64,000 nucleotides of DNA, taken from the NCBI RefSeq assembly GCF_010671925.1, contig NZ_JAAHIH010000006.1, positions 62,001-126,000 of the forward strand, written 5' to 3'. This DNA comes from Moorena sp. SIOASIH (GTDB lineage: Bacteria; Cyanobacteriota; Cyanobacteriia; Cyanobacteriales; Coleofasciculaceae). The translations under genes were made by a program, and so were the position numbers. Shown here one piece after another: positions 35,102 to 44,196 of the stretch. Below the pieces are notes generated by a model. That model was not told the origin of the DNA, searched no databases, and was given only the letters and a program-made list of their open reading frames with translations. Numbering within the stretch: the stretch's first letter is position 1; the number at the start of each line of letters is the position of its first letter.

Positions 35102-36276
35102 TGTAAATTTATCTCCTATAAAATCGGATAAACCCCTTGAGTAGTAATACTTTAGGGGGGAGAAAAGGAACTGAAAGAATCAGCACGAGTAATCGTCGCT
35201 GAGAAGTGCATCCTCTCGTAACGAATTATACGAGATATTGTTCTTGTTCCTAACCTTCTTAGTCAATGGCAAAAATTTTAGCCTTAGTTCTTTACGGTAA
35301 AATCACCTTTGCCAAACCATTGTAATAACCTAAAACCAACGGTTTTGATGACTAACCCCCTTTTAGCTTATTAGGTTTTTGTCACAAAAAGTAATTAATT
35401 TTTGTAAACTTTATTGGGCAATTTTTGTTAAAAATCTTAATAATTATCGGACTGGCATAAACTTTCCAGTAATCTGAGCCATTGAAGAAACTGGGTCGTT
35501 GATATAAGGGCGGGTTGGGATCACCCCTCCCATGCTCCGAGGTGAAACGGGAAGTTAACCCAAATTGACTGGACTTGTGTCCTTTTGTCTAGGTCAACGA
35601 CAGGTGTTGATGTCAATAGAGGAATGGCAGACTGATTAGAATTGACTCTATCAAAGACTCAGCAAGGGCAGAAGCAATCATCAGGTTTTTGCCACCTTGG
35701 TATTTCATAGTCCTGAAGCGTGATAGGATTAACTTGTCGAAAAAATCGATAGTAATCTACCCCTCTAGTAAGCGGGGATCTGCCGTGTTCCAGTTATCTG
35801 GATAGCAGTGCTGGCTCTTTAAATATAGAGCAGAGCCCTGGCTCGGCAGAGTAACACCGACACTTACTTCGGTAGGTAGAGGCTTGCTTGCGATCAAACT
35901 GGCAACCAACACCATACCTGATTGGGTTGGTGTGGTGAAAGGTTAGTAAACAGCTAGAGAAAATGTCGCAGAGTCTACCAAAAACTCTTATTATTTGTTA
36001 GACTTAAATTAGGGTAACACCGACAGGGATTATTATGTAACTTAAATTAAAGCCGAAAACCAAGGGTTTAATAGTTGCGCTCTCTATCCCGGTGTTATAA
36101 CTTTTTTGACATTTTTATGGCGCTCGCGGGATATTCCGTCAGAGCTTTGGGAGATACCCCCTGGATGTGAAAGCATCTTGCATTGGCGGGCTAAAGTTTA
36201 TCTTGGTAGACTTTGGTAGCTAAAAAGTATCGGTTCAACTTGTTACTGTATTAATTGGCAAATAGGAAAATAAGAT
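35102..36276. other. psaL-psaI divergent intergenic region
   Basis: 1175 bp with no protein gene. It is AT-rich next to psaL (promoter side). A GC-richer block from about 35505 to 35950 has several stem-loops (see the candidate RNA), then an inverted repeat GTAACACCG (36014-36022) with CGGTGTTATAAC (36088-36099) in the psaI leader. Confidence 0.5.
35757..35873 (+). ncRNA. candidate structured RNA (unassigned)
   Basis: TCTGCCG (35779-35785) pairs with CGGCAGA (35844-35850) and encloses CCAG/CTGG (35790-35801) and GCTCT/AGAGC (35814-35831) hairpins, making a branched fold. CCCC/GGGG (about 35760-35777) precedes and ACCGA/TCGGT (35856-35873) follows. The strand is uncertain because the fold works on either. 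It matches no RNA family I know: it lacks RNase P, tmRNA, SRP and tRNA signatures. It could be a small RNA or the psaI leader. Confidence 0.3.
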
Positions 36277-36396
36277 ATGACAGGCGCATACGCAGCTTCT
36301 TTCTTACCAACGATGCTAGTCCCCTTCATAGGCTTAGTTATGCCTACTGTAGTTTTGGGACTTTTGTTTATCCACATTGAAAGCGACGCTGACTAA
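36277..36396 (+). CDS. psaI: photosystem I subunit VIII PsaI
   Basis: 39 residues from ATG 36277, typical for this single-helix subunit. The peptide has the PsaI pattern: AASFLPTMLVPFIGLVMP, then a hydrophobic helix ending LLFIHIESD. PsaI stabilises PsaL at the trimer interface. Confidence 0.92.
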   Translation: MTGAYAASFLPTMLVPFIGLVMPTVVLGLLFIHIESDAD

Positions 36397-36548
36397 ACTA
36401 GCTAGAAGTCCTGCCCGATACCAGCCCCCTTTGTTCAAGGGAGTATGGGTGAGAGTTGGACTCAATCATGGGGGTTGACTCCCGAGAAAGGGTGATCAAT
36501 CCCCACATCCCTAGGGTTTTGGGCTATGCTTTTCGATTAGAGCTCTCG

Positions 36549-37676
36549 TTAAGGCTTAGAGGGCTTTACAGTCTTCTTAGCAGGTTTGGGCTTAGGAGTT
36601 CGCCGATAACTCTTAAACTGACTAATCCCAGCACTGGCGGATTTAACCACATTACTATCTGGATCCCTTAATGCCCTTTCAAGCAAGGGTATAACTTTTT
36701 CAGATTTAATATTACTCAGGGCTTCAACAGCAGACTGTCGCACGGATGGTTGGGGATCTTGAATCAATTTGCCGATCAGCGGTATGGCCTGTTGAATTTC
36801 GGCTCTGAGTCCTTGAGCAGCAGCAATTTTCCCCAAGGCTGATGCAATTGAGCCACGAATGAGGCTTTCAGGATGATTGATGTATTTACTTAACTGGGGA
36901 ATATCGCTGGCTTGACCATAATTTCCCAAAGCAGTTATGGTTTCACCTAAGTCGAGATCACTTTGACTGGGCTGAGTAGTAATACTTGGGGTTTCTGTCA
37001 GCACTGGTTGCTCTGGCTGACTGGGCTCAGGCAACATTTCGTCCTTGACCACTGGTTGAGGCTCGTCTTGATTTGTTTCTGCCTCTTCTAATAATTCGAC
37101 TAATTCATTACAAGTTTGCGCTGAACTTTCCTCGGTTTGATCTAGGTTATTCCCCTCGTCTGGTATTTGAGATTTATGAGCTTGTTCTAATTCAGCAATT
37201 TTTTGATGGGCTAATTCTAAATCAGCCTGGTATTTGGCTTCCAAAGATTGGAGCTCTTGGCGAAAATTAGACTCAAGTTCTTCCTTTAACTCATGGGTAG
37301 CTTGTGTCAATTGTTCTTGATATCTTGCTTCCGAGGATTGGACACTTTCGAGAAGACTAGCATCAAATTGTTGCTTCAGGTCATTAGTGGTTTGGGTTAA
37401 CTGAGCCTGATAATTTTCCTGTAAAGATTGGGCAGGAGCAGCAGGGCTAGACTCTACCTGCTGTTTGACTTCGGCAATTTTATGATTTAACTGCTCTCGA
37501 TAACTTTCTTGCAGAGCTTGAGAACTTTGTTGTATCCTAGCCTCATACTTATTTTGAAAAACTTCTAATTTTCTGTCGGTTTGTTCGGATAGAAAATCCA
37601 GTTTCTTTTGCAGTACAAAAAATACGATTGCCCCAACAACGGCTGCTGTAACTATAGCTACAATAATTGGTATCAT
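36549..37676 (-). CDS. membrane-anchored coiled-coil protein with HEAT repeats
   Basis: 375 residues from ATG with GAGGAG upstream. The N-terminal transmembrane helix (3-22) is followed by a long Gln/Glu-rich coiled coil (about 25-185) and a Pro/Glu-rich linker. Three to four HEAT-like repeats follow (about 245-350: GETITALGNYG, ESLIRGSIASALGKIAAA, PSVRQSAVEALSNI, SNVVKSASAGISQF), then a Lys/Pro tail. The combination suggests a membrane-tethered scaffold. No enzyme motif is present. Confidence 0.78.
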   Translation of the reverse strand: MIPIIVAIVTAAVVGAIVFFVLQKKLDFLSEQTDRKLEVFQNKYEARIQQSSQALQESYREQLNHKIAEVKQQVESSPAAPAQSLQENYQAQLTQTTNDLKQQFDASLLESVQSSEARYQEQLTQATHELKEELESNFRQELQSLEAKYQADLELAHQKIAELEQAHKSQIPDEGNNLDQTEESSAQTCNELVELLEEAETNQDEPQPVVKDEMLPEPSQPEQPVLTETPSITTQPSQSDLDLGETITALGNYGQASDIPQLSKYINHPESLIRGSIASALGKIAAAQGLRAEIQQAIPLIGKLIQDPQPSVRQSAVEALSNIKSEKVIPLLERALRDPDSNVVKSASAGISQFKSYRRTPKPKPAKKTVKPSKP

Positions 37677-37770
37677 AAGGGCTCCTCTTGGGGTTGATAT
37701 TTAGTTGATTTTATCTGAAAGTGTGCCTGAAGACAGGGTTGTTGGGCAATACCTTAAGGCGTCTGAAAGA

Positions 37771-38175
37771 TTAAAAATTTGTAGAAATGGCCTGAACAGG
37801 GCAAGTTGGGATACACTGCTCACAGACAATGCAACGCGATCGCTTAAACTTCAGTCTGAATGTCTCTGGCTCAAGAGTTAGGGCTTGAGTTGGACAAACC
37901 CCAGTACATAAGCCACAATCGACACAACTATCCTCATCAATCAAAATCTCGCGACTGAGGAGGGAAACATTAATGTTTTGCGTCCGCATCCACTCAATCG
38001 CAGCATCCAATTCATCAATGTCGCCAGATAACTCTAGCACAAGTTTGCCGATTTGATTGGGAGCGACTTGGGCGCGGATGATATTGGCAGCCACATTGAA
38101 ATCTTTTGCCAGTCGGTAAGTCACCGGCATCTGAATCGCCCGTCGGGGAAAGGTCAGGGTTACCCGTTTTTTCAT
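37771..38175 (-). CDS. NIL-domain ferredoxin (2x[4Fe-4S])
   Basis: 134 residues. An N-terminal NIL domain (about 1-75; VTLTFPRRAIQMPVTYRLAK) resembles the regulatory domain of MetN transporters. It is followed by two [4Fe-4S] motifs: CVDCGLCTGVCP and CIVCEQCIPTCP. This fusion is common in cyanobacteria and methanogens, and in the latter is linked to sulfur assimilation and homocysteine synthesis. The partner here is unknown. It lies 94 bp downstream of the HEAT protein's start region, on the same strand. Confidence 0.92.
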   Translation of the reverse strand: MKKRVTLTFPRRAIQMPVTYRLAKDFNVAANIIRAQVAPNQIGKLVLELSGDIDELDAAIEWMRTQNINVSLLSREILIDEDSCVDCGLCTGVCPTQALTLEPETFRLKFKRSRCIVCEQCIPTCPVQAISTNF

Positions 38176-38246
38176 CGTGATTTGTGAAAATTTATCAGTA
38201 GGCCAGTCAAAATCAACCTAACATTCCCACTCGTTGACAGTTATAG

Positions 38247-38283
38247 CAGAAGTCAGAAGTCAGAAGTCAGAAGTCAGAAGTCA
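38247..38283. repeat. heptamer tandem repeat (AGAAGTC)
   Basis: About five copies of AGAAGTC upstream of the ferredoxin gene, followed by a short imperfect dyad (TTATAGCAGAAGTC ... GACTGCTATAA around 38240-38350). Confidence 0.85.
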
Positions 38284-38637
38284 AACTCTTGCGCTTACTT
38301 AGGTTTGAGACTTTTTTCATGTCCTAACTGCCCTGGCGACTGCTATAACAGTTAACAGTCAGCCGTCAACCGTCAACAAAAAAGGTTTTAATATAATCTA
38401 CTTCTAACTTACTCAGGACTTACGCCCCAAACCCTGCTATTGCCTGATTTATAACGAGAAACCGGGTTTTAACTGAGATCTTGCACCATTGTGATTAATC
38501 GTAGGGTGGGCAGTGCCTACCAACGCGGTTTGTAAGCTTCATTATCTGTCTGGTGCACTGCCCACCCTACATGAACTAAGTGCTCTTGTTGTAAAATGTA
38601 AACAATTATAAAGTTGTACCAAGAAAGTTGTAGCAAG

Positions 38638-39246
38638 ATGGCTATTAATTCACCAGACTCAACTACACCATCATCCTCCCCTTCAGTACCCACTAGTGGC
38701 AACCGGATCAGAAACTTTTTAATTGCCCTAGTAGCGATCGCACTGGGTGTTGCCCTATTCTTGGGATTAAAAACTGAGACTAGTCTCGGTTCCTTGGAAG
38801 CCCAAGCTGAAGCATCTACCCCTCTAGAGATTGCTCTGAGCAATGGCAAGCCAACCTTGATGGAGTTTTATGCCAACTGGTGTACCAGCTGTCAAGCCAT
38901 GGCAAAGGATTTGGGTCAACTGAAACAGCAGTATAAAACCAAAGTCAATTTTGTCATGCTGAATGTGGATAACAGCAAGTGGTTACCAGAACTGGTCAAG
39001 TATCGAGTAGATGGTATTCCTCATTTTGTATTTTTTGATGAAGCCAGCACAGTGATCGCCCAAACTATTGGAGAACAACCCCGTCAAGTACTCGAAGCTA
39101 ACTTAGATGCAATAGTAACCCATGTACCATTACCTTATAGCCAAGCTAGTGGTACGGTTTCGGATATTGACGATTCCCTGTCAATTACAATAACTAGTCA
39201 AGATGATCCTCGTAGCCATGGCAGTCAGGTAAAAGGCACAAGGTAA
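38638..39246 (+). CDS. thioredoxin TxlA/HCF164-like
   Basis: 202 residues from ATG 38638. An earlier TTG adds eight residues without support. One transmembrane helix (about 24-43) precedes a thioredoxin domain with WCTSC (Cys82, Cys85) and GIPHF as the cis-Pro loop. TxlA/HCF164 moves reductant across the thylakoid membrane for cytochrome b6f assembly, and this copy is probably that housekeeping version. The paralogue at 9520 sits in the multihaem cluster. Its C-terminal 35 residues are low complexity. Confidence 0.9.
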   Translation: MAINSPDSTTPSSSPSVPTSGNRIRNFLIALVAIALGVALFLGLKTETSLGSLEAQAEASTPLEIALSNGKPTLMEFYANWCTSCQAMAKDLGQLKQQYKTKVNFVMLNVDNSKWLPELVKYRVDGIPHFVFFDEASTVIAQTIGEQPRQVLEANLDAIVTHVPLPYSQASGTVSDIDDSLSITITSQDDPRSHGSQVKGTR

Positions 39247-39438
39247 AAGGCACAAGGTACAAGGGAACAAGCTTGCATAGAATTTATTGAGATTTTTGCA
39301 GCTTTATTTCCCCCTTTGGCCTTTGGCTTTCGCCCTTGAAGCTAATTTTCCGCTACAGTAAAGATTAGCTGCTGACTAATAATCTGCCCCAGAATAATCT
39401 GCCCCAGTTGCTAGAGGGTTGGTGATTGATTTGCCAAA

Positions 39439-40050
39439 ATGTCTAGAAAATTCCTGTCAAGTTACCCACAGCCTTTACCCTCAGCCACCAAACCCCTTGA
39501 CCTAGGTAAACGAAAGTCGATCAGACCGAGGGGAACTTTTAGACGACGCCTAAAATACATATATTGGCGCTTGGTTCGTATGCAAGGAAAACCAGAAGCG
39601 ATCGCACGAGGTTTAGCATGTGGTGTGTTTGCTGGGTTCTTTCCCCTGTTTGGTCTCCAGTTAATTATAGGGATTTTGCTGGCGGTACTCTTGCGAGGGA
39701 ACAAAATAGCTGCTACTGCTGGAACTTGGATTAGTAATCCCTTGACTTATGTACCGATTTTTGCATTCAACTTTCACGTCGGAGAATGGCTACTGAATCA
39801 GGATGAATTGGCTAATGTGAGTTTCCAATCTTGGCAGGAATTTAGAGAATTGGGGTCAGACATTGTTCTAACCCTATTTGTTGGTTGTTTTGCGGTTGGG
39901 TTGGTCTGTGCTGTGGTTAGTTATTGGTTGAGTGTAAAGCTGATCTATCGATTGCGGACTTCTCGTGCCTTGCAGCATCAGAAAAAGCGATGCTCTGAAA
40001 GAGCCGCTTCCCGAACGCACCGCAGTGAACACTATAGTGCTAACTCCTGA
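39439..40050 (+). CDS. DUF2062 membrane protein
   Basis: 203 residues. The DUF2062 core covers about 35-175: GKPEAIARGLACGVFAGFFP, FGLQLIIGILLAVLLRGNKI, TWISNPLTYVPIFAFNFHVG, then a long hydrophobic helix. It has two or three transmembrane segments. The function of the family is unknown; in some proteins it is fused to glycosyltransferases. The C-terminal 25 residues (KKRCSERAASRTHRSEHYS) come from dispersed-repeat sequence (AAAAGCGATGCTCTGAAAG) and are probably a repeat-acquired tail. Confidence 0.82.
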   Translation: MSRKFLSSYPQPLPSATKPLDLGKRKSIRPRGTFRRRLKYIYWRLVRMQGKPEAIARGLACGVFAGFFPLFGLQLIIGILLAVLLRGNKIAATAGTWISNPLTYVPIFAFNFHVGEWLLNQDELANVSFQSWQEFRELGSDIVLTLFVGCFAVGLVCAVVSYWLSVKLIYRLRTSRALQHQKKRCSERAASRTHRSEHYSANS

Positions 40051-40072
40051 GTTCTGAGTAAGACTTCATACT

Positions 40073-40468
40073 TCAAACTTCATCCTTGATAACAGCTAGA
40101 GCAATCAAATCCTCAATTTTTTTAATAGTTGTATCCCCTGCTAAGTAACCAATACCTCGATGAAGGTGTAGGCGAAACTGATTCGCTAGGGTTTCTGGCT
40201 CCAAACTTAAGCCATCGTTATAGCAGCGTTGTTTGAGAGCAATCAGGAGCAGATCAGCCATATCTCCTGCCATCACGCTCCAAGTGAGTTCAAGGTTACT
40301 ATCGGCAGGTATGGGAACCGGGGAGGGCATTGTCGGTTCGGCGAGGGAACGGCAGATTGCCCAGCGGCAAAGGACATTCCACTGAGGGATTTTGGTCTGA
40401 CGTTTGAGTTTAATGAGTTGGTCTTTGGCAGTTTGGGAAAGTGTGATCTGGTTTATTGGGGGTTGCAT
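40073..40468 (-). CDS. dndE: DNA phosphorothioation protein DndE
   Basis: 131 residues matching DndE (ITLSQTAKDQLIKLKRQTKIPQWNVLCRWAIC split over two helices, TWSVMAGDMADLLLIALKQR, FRLHLHRGIGYL). DndE binds nicked DNA and is needed with DndC and DndD to place sulfur in the DNA backbone. Here it is separated from dndD by a plus-strand lipoprotein gene, unlike the usual dndBCDE operon. The strand matches dndD and dndC. Confidence 0.87.
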   Translation of the reverse strand: MQPPINQITLSQTAKDQLIKLKRQTKIPQWNVLCRWAICRSLAEPTMPSPVPIPADSNLELTWSVMAGDMADLLLIALKQRCYNDGLSLEPETLANQFRLHLHRGIGYLAGDTTIKKIEDLIALAVIKDEV

Positions 40469-40856
40469 GTATATATTAATGAAATCAGGTTTACGTTTTC
40501 TGGAAAATTACTTTAGTATTTGCCCAAAGTCTTGATAGTTTGGCAACTTGAATTGATGTATAACCATAGAAATATTCAGATCATGATTTAGCTATAAGTA
40601 CTCAGGGTAAGCGCAAGAAAAAATGGATCATAATGTGCATTGGTTGGATATCGGTTGATCGTGGTTTGAAACCCCTATAATCTCGTATAACTGTACTCGC
40701 AATAGAGTTAAATTGTTGAGAATAACCTAGGTTTTTTCTCAATAAGCCACAGCTTATTGATTCTTGCGCTTACCCTGTATAAGTACTCAGCCTTCAGTAG
40801 AACTTTTTAGGGCAAATTGGCGTCTTTGATAGCAAATAGCGATAAAATTAACAAGC
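40469..40856. other. intergenic, no supported gene
   Basis: 388 bp between divergent dndE and lipoprotein genes. It contains TAAGTACTCAG repeated near 40597 and 40778 around an AT-rich core with AAGCGCAAGAA / TTCTTGCGCTT inverted copies (about 40610 and 40762). No gene was recognised. Confidence 0.5.
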
Positions 40857-41396
40857 ATGTACATTCGTAAAACTGTCTTCGCCATTGCCCTATTGATTAG
40901 CCCGTTATTGATTACTGCTTGCGGCTATAATGATACAAAAGAGTTAGTAGAAGAAGCACAGTTACTGTCAAAACCTCTAACCATCCGGGCAATACTAGAT
41001 AAAGACCAACCAATTACTGCTGGGGAAACTGTCCAATTCGCTTTTAAAGCTGTTAGCGAGCCTGTCAAGATCTTAGACCCGATTCCGTTGAGAATGACTC
41101 TCTACCTACCAGATGGTAGCCAACAACAGTTTATGGTCGATTTGCAAAGTCCAGTTTTCTATTACCCTTGTGATCCTATACCAGAGGATTTGGATTCTTG
41201 TAACGATCCCAGTAGTCTGAGGGAGGCGGTGGGTTGGTCTCCTACTGCGCATCCTAGTGAGCGCCAGCTATATCAAGGAGGCCCTAGCATTACCTTGGAG
41301 CAAGAAGGAGAATACAGGATTACGTTAGACCCTGTCTCAGAAGCACTCCAAGACAAATTACATGGGCAGTCAACAACATTTATGGTCATGCAGTGA
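40857..41396 (+). CDS. predicted lipoprotein of unknown function
   Basis: 179 residues. A lipoprotein signal peptide ends in LLITAC, so it is probably anchored outside the cytoplasm. The rest looks like a beta-sandwich (ITAGETVQFAFKAV, LRMTLYLPDGSQQQF, GEYRITLDPVSEAL). Two further cysteines lie in YPCDPIPEDLDSCND. I do not recognise the family. It lies between dndE and dndD on the opposite strand and overlaps the dndD stop by 11 bp, so it is probably a chance neighbour. Confidence 0.75.
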   Translation: MYIRKTVFAIALLISPLLITACGYNDTKELVEEAQLLSKPLTIRAILDKDQPITAGETVQFAFKAVSEPVKILDPIPLRMTLYLPDGSQQQFMVDLQSPVFYYPCDPIPEDLDSCNDPSSLREAVGWSPTAHPSERQLYQGGPSITLEQEGEYRITLDPVSEALQDKLHGQSTTFMVMQ

Positions 41397-43398
41397 CCTG
41401 TTGTGAGTAAAAGTAACCCGATTCCACGGTTGTCCGATGTTTATTTGGGTCATAATTTAGCATATACTGTTGTGCGATCGCATCAGCTTCTCGTAATTGT
41501 TTCACTTCGACCTTACCAATTTCCGTATCTGTAGACAGCAGAATCACCTGATGGGAGGCGGCGGGGAAGTAGCGTTCCACTAGGTTGCTGCGATGGGAGG
41601 AGTCCAATCGTCCGAGGGGGGTATCAATGGCTACCGGTAGATTACGTCCAGAAACACGGGCGAGTCCCCACAATAATGCGATCGCTAATAATTGCTTTTC
41701 CCCAGCGGATAGACGATGTTTCGGTACAAGTTTTCCTTGTAGGTCGTACAGGGATAGGCTGAAGCTGTTGGTGTCGATGGCAACTCGATGGACTAGGTCA
41801 GATTTATGGAGGAGATAGAGAAAGCATTCGGTTACCTCATGTTCTAATTTATTCAGTTTTCTCAGAGTTAACTGTTCCCGGAAAACCTTAAGGCTCTGTT
41901 GGACTTTAGCAGATGCGGCCAGCATATGCTGATCATTTTTGCGGTCAATGGTTTCTTCACCATACCTGGCTAAGTCTTTTTTAGTTTGTGCGATCGCATA
42001 TCCTAATTTATCACAGCGGCGTTTGGCGATTTCGTAAGCTGCTTGAGCTTGAGCCAATTCCGTTTGTGCCTGTTTTAGTGCATCTTCGAGTTCTTGATAG
42101 GATTCCGGAGGAGCAGCTGTTGCTAGTTGTCTTTTAGTTGCATTAATATCTGCTTCCAGATTTTGGCGGTTAACTAATTGCTCCTCAGCTAATTGCTTTT
42201 GAGTTGGTTGGTAGTAAGTCAGGAGATTAGTTAGGGAATGAAACATTTCTTCCTCAGCTTCTAACCAAGCGTCTTGACCATCTCCAGCCTCTTGCTCTAT
42301 TTGTTGATTTTCTTTTGCCAAGAACCCTTTAATTTTATCAAATTTTTTAGCAGGTAACTTCAGGGCAGTCAATAAATCTACCAGACGTTGATCACGCTGT
42401 TGTAAAATATCTCTAGCTAGTTTAGCCTGTGATGCCCGCGATTCTTTTTCTGCTTGAGCTTGGGCTTGGGTGAGTAGGGGTTCAATTAACGATAGAGGCA
42501 AAATACCAGCTGCTAATTCCCTCATTTGTTCACGAATTTGTTCAGCTTTAGTATTGTAGTGATTGAGTTGACTCTCTAGTTGGTTCCGTTGGGCTGCTAT
42601 TTTACCACCATCACAGACAAATTTATCAAAAGCTTGTTGCTGTTTTTCCCTGGTTTGTTCTAGCTGCTCTTGAATACTCGCTAACTCTTGTTTAGCTAGT
42701 TCATAGTCTGATTGTTCAGAGGAGAGCTTTTTTTCGATATCTTCTAAATTAGCCAGTTGCTGTTGATTCGCCATAGATTTGCGTTTGCGCGTCACTAAAA
42801 TATCAAGGTCAATGGCTAAGCGGTCAGCAAGTTCTAGACCAAGTAATGATCGAATCGCTTCCACAACAACCGGGGGTGGTGCTTCCACTTCTGCTAGTTC
42901 TTTAACCTGTTCCCCATCAAAAAGAAATAGGTTTGATATTCCTAAGGGCAACAGATTTTCAATGTACTCGTCCCAAGTATTGGTTAGGGCAGAATCCAGC
43001 CAGTCTCCCTCTAAAATGCCTAAGTTATCCTTACCATCTTTCGGTTTTTTTGTCCAAGTGCGTACAATCCGATACTCCATGGGCTGGTCGTTCTCGATAT
43101 GTTCAAAAACTAATTCCACTCGGGTGTTGTCAATGGGTAAAGCATTGCGATTGACTGACTGAGTTAGAAAGTCGCTATAACTCAAATTGCCACGGGTGGA
43201 ACATTGAGCGCGGTGTCCATATAAAGCCAGACGAATAGCATCCATCATAGTGGTTTTGCCACCACCATTCATACCACCGACTAGAATAATAGGTCGAGAG
43301 TTATCATCCCTTTTTGGACAGAGATTGATCACCTGACGCCCCAGATAGGGGCCAAAGTTTTCTAGGACAAGTTCAAGGAAAATCACAGGATTTATCAA
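41386..43398 (-). CDS. dndD: DNA phosphorothioation ATPase DndD
   Basis: 670 residues from a TTG start. It is an SMC/Rad50-like ATPase: Walker A GGMNGGGKTT (41-50), a long central coiled coil (about 205-500), then the ABC signature RLSAGEKQLLAIALLWGLA and Walker B region VAIDTPLGRLDSSHRSN. This is the DndD layout. DndD supplies the ATPase activity of the DndCDE sulfur-insertion complex. It is downstream of dndC on the same strand, with a DUF924 gene between them. Confidence 0.92.
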   Translation of the reverse strand: MINPVIFLELVLENFGPYLGRQVINLCPKRDDNSRPIILVGGMNGGGKTTMMDAIRLALYGHRAQCSTRGNLSYSDFLTQSVNRNALPIDNTRVELVFEHIENDQPMEYRIVRTWTKKPKDGKDNLGILEGDWLDSALTNTWDEYIENLLPLGISNLFLFDGEQVKELAEVEAPPPVVVEAIRSLLGLELADRLAIDLDILVTRKRKSMANQQQLANLEDIEKKLSSEQSDYELAKQELASIQEQLEQTREKQQQAFDKFVCDGGKIAAQRNQLESQLNHYNTKAEQIREQMRELAAGILPLSLIEPLLTQAQAQAEKESRASQAKLARDILQQRDQRLVDLLTALKLPAKKFDKIKGFLAKENQQIEQEAGDGQDAWLEAEEEMFHSLTNLLTYYQPTQKQLAEEQLVNRQNLEADINATKRQLATAAPPESYQELEDALKQAQTELAQAQAAYEIAKRRCDKLGYAIAQTKKDLARYGEETIDRKNDQHMLAASAKVQQSLKVFREQLTLRKLNKLEHEVTECFLYLLHKSDLVHRVAIDTNSFSLSLYDLQGKLVPKHRLSAGEKQLLAIALLWGLARVSGRNLPVAIDTPLGRLDSSHRSNLVERYFPAASHQVILLSTDTEIGKVEVKQLREADAIAQQYMLNYDPNKHRTTVESGYFYSQQVTA

Positions 43399-43407
43399 GT
43401 ATGAATT

Positions 43408-43490
43408 TTATAGGGAACAGGGAACAGGGAACAGGGAACAGGGAATCGGGAATCGGGAATCGGGAATCGGGAATCGGGAACAGGGAAAAG
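43408..43490. repeat. heptamer tandem repeats (GGGAACA, GGGAATC)
   Basis: About four GGGAACA units are followed by about six GGGAATC units and then one GGGAACA, just upstream of dndD. The next bases (43506-43536) resemble one end of the element at 46151. Confidence 0.88.
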
Positions 43491-43587
43491 AGAAAAAAAT
43501 ATGTGTAGCTCATAACTATGAGAAACGCTATAGTGCCTGTTAATCGTTTACCGTTAAATCTCAACGATTAACTGTAAATAATTAACG

Positions 43588-44175
43588 CTAAAATGATGAA
43601 CCGGGCAGCTTTATAAATTCCTCCTCTTCTGGAGTATTAACCCGACCAAGGATTTTGTTACGATGGGGAAAGCGACCAAAACGTTCAATCACTTCTAGAT
43701 GACGATAGGCATAATTAATGGTACTGGCACTATCAGGATCATCCTTAAGAGTCGAGAATAATTCAACACAGTAGCGCTGATGTTCGAGATTTTCGCTATG
43801 CTCAAACGGTAAGTAGATAAACCAGCGCTGCACTGGTAACAGTTCTTTGTCAAAACCTCGATCAACAGCATACTGGGCAGTAGACAATGCTTTGGAATCA
43901 GTAGCAAAAGCTTGGGGTTGACCCCGAAACATATTGCGAGGAAACTGATCAAGTAAGATAATTAGCGCTAGGCAGCTATAGGGTGATGTTTGCCAGTTAT
44001 CTAACTCATCAGCCGCCGCCTGTTGATAGATGTCGAGGAAACGCGTCCGCATTTCTTGGTCAAAATCTGGGTTCTTAGTAAACCAGACTTTGCGGGATTT
44101 GCCATATTCGGGTTCGTCCGGCTTACCAAACCAGAAATTTAATATCTGATTAGAGCTATCCAAAGCCTTGATCAT
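43588..44175 (-). CDS. DUF924 family protein
   Basis: 195 residues, complete DUF924 (ILNFWFGKPDEPEYG, WFTKNPDFDQEMRTRF, ALIILLDQFPRNMFRGQPQAF, RWFIYLPFEHSENLEHQ, HLEVIERFGRFPHRNKILGR). The family has a TPR-like helical fold of unknown function and is widespread outside Dnd loci. It is 21 bp after dndC and 190 bp before dndD, same strand, so it is probably co-transcribed with dndC. Confidence 0.9.
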   Translation of the reverse strand: MIKALDSSNQILNFWFGKPDEPEYGKSRKVWFTKNPDFDQEMRTRFLDIYQQAAADELDNWQTSPYSCLALIILLDQFPRNMFRGQPQAFATDSKALSTAQYAVDRGFDKELLPVQRWFIYLPFEHSENLEHQRYCVELFSTLKDDPDSASTINYAYRHLEVIERFGRFPHRNKILGRVNTPEEEEFIKLPGSSF

Positions 44176-44196
44176 AAGTTACTCTAGTTTGAATGA

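Noticed and set aside
35779-35850. 72-nt fold with a 7-bp closing stem considered as a tRNA
   Set aside because: It has no T-loop TTC, no proper D-loop and no anticodon arm of the right size.
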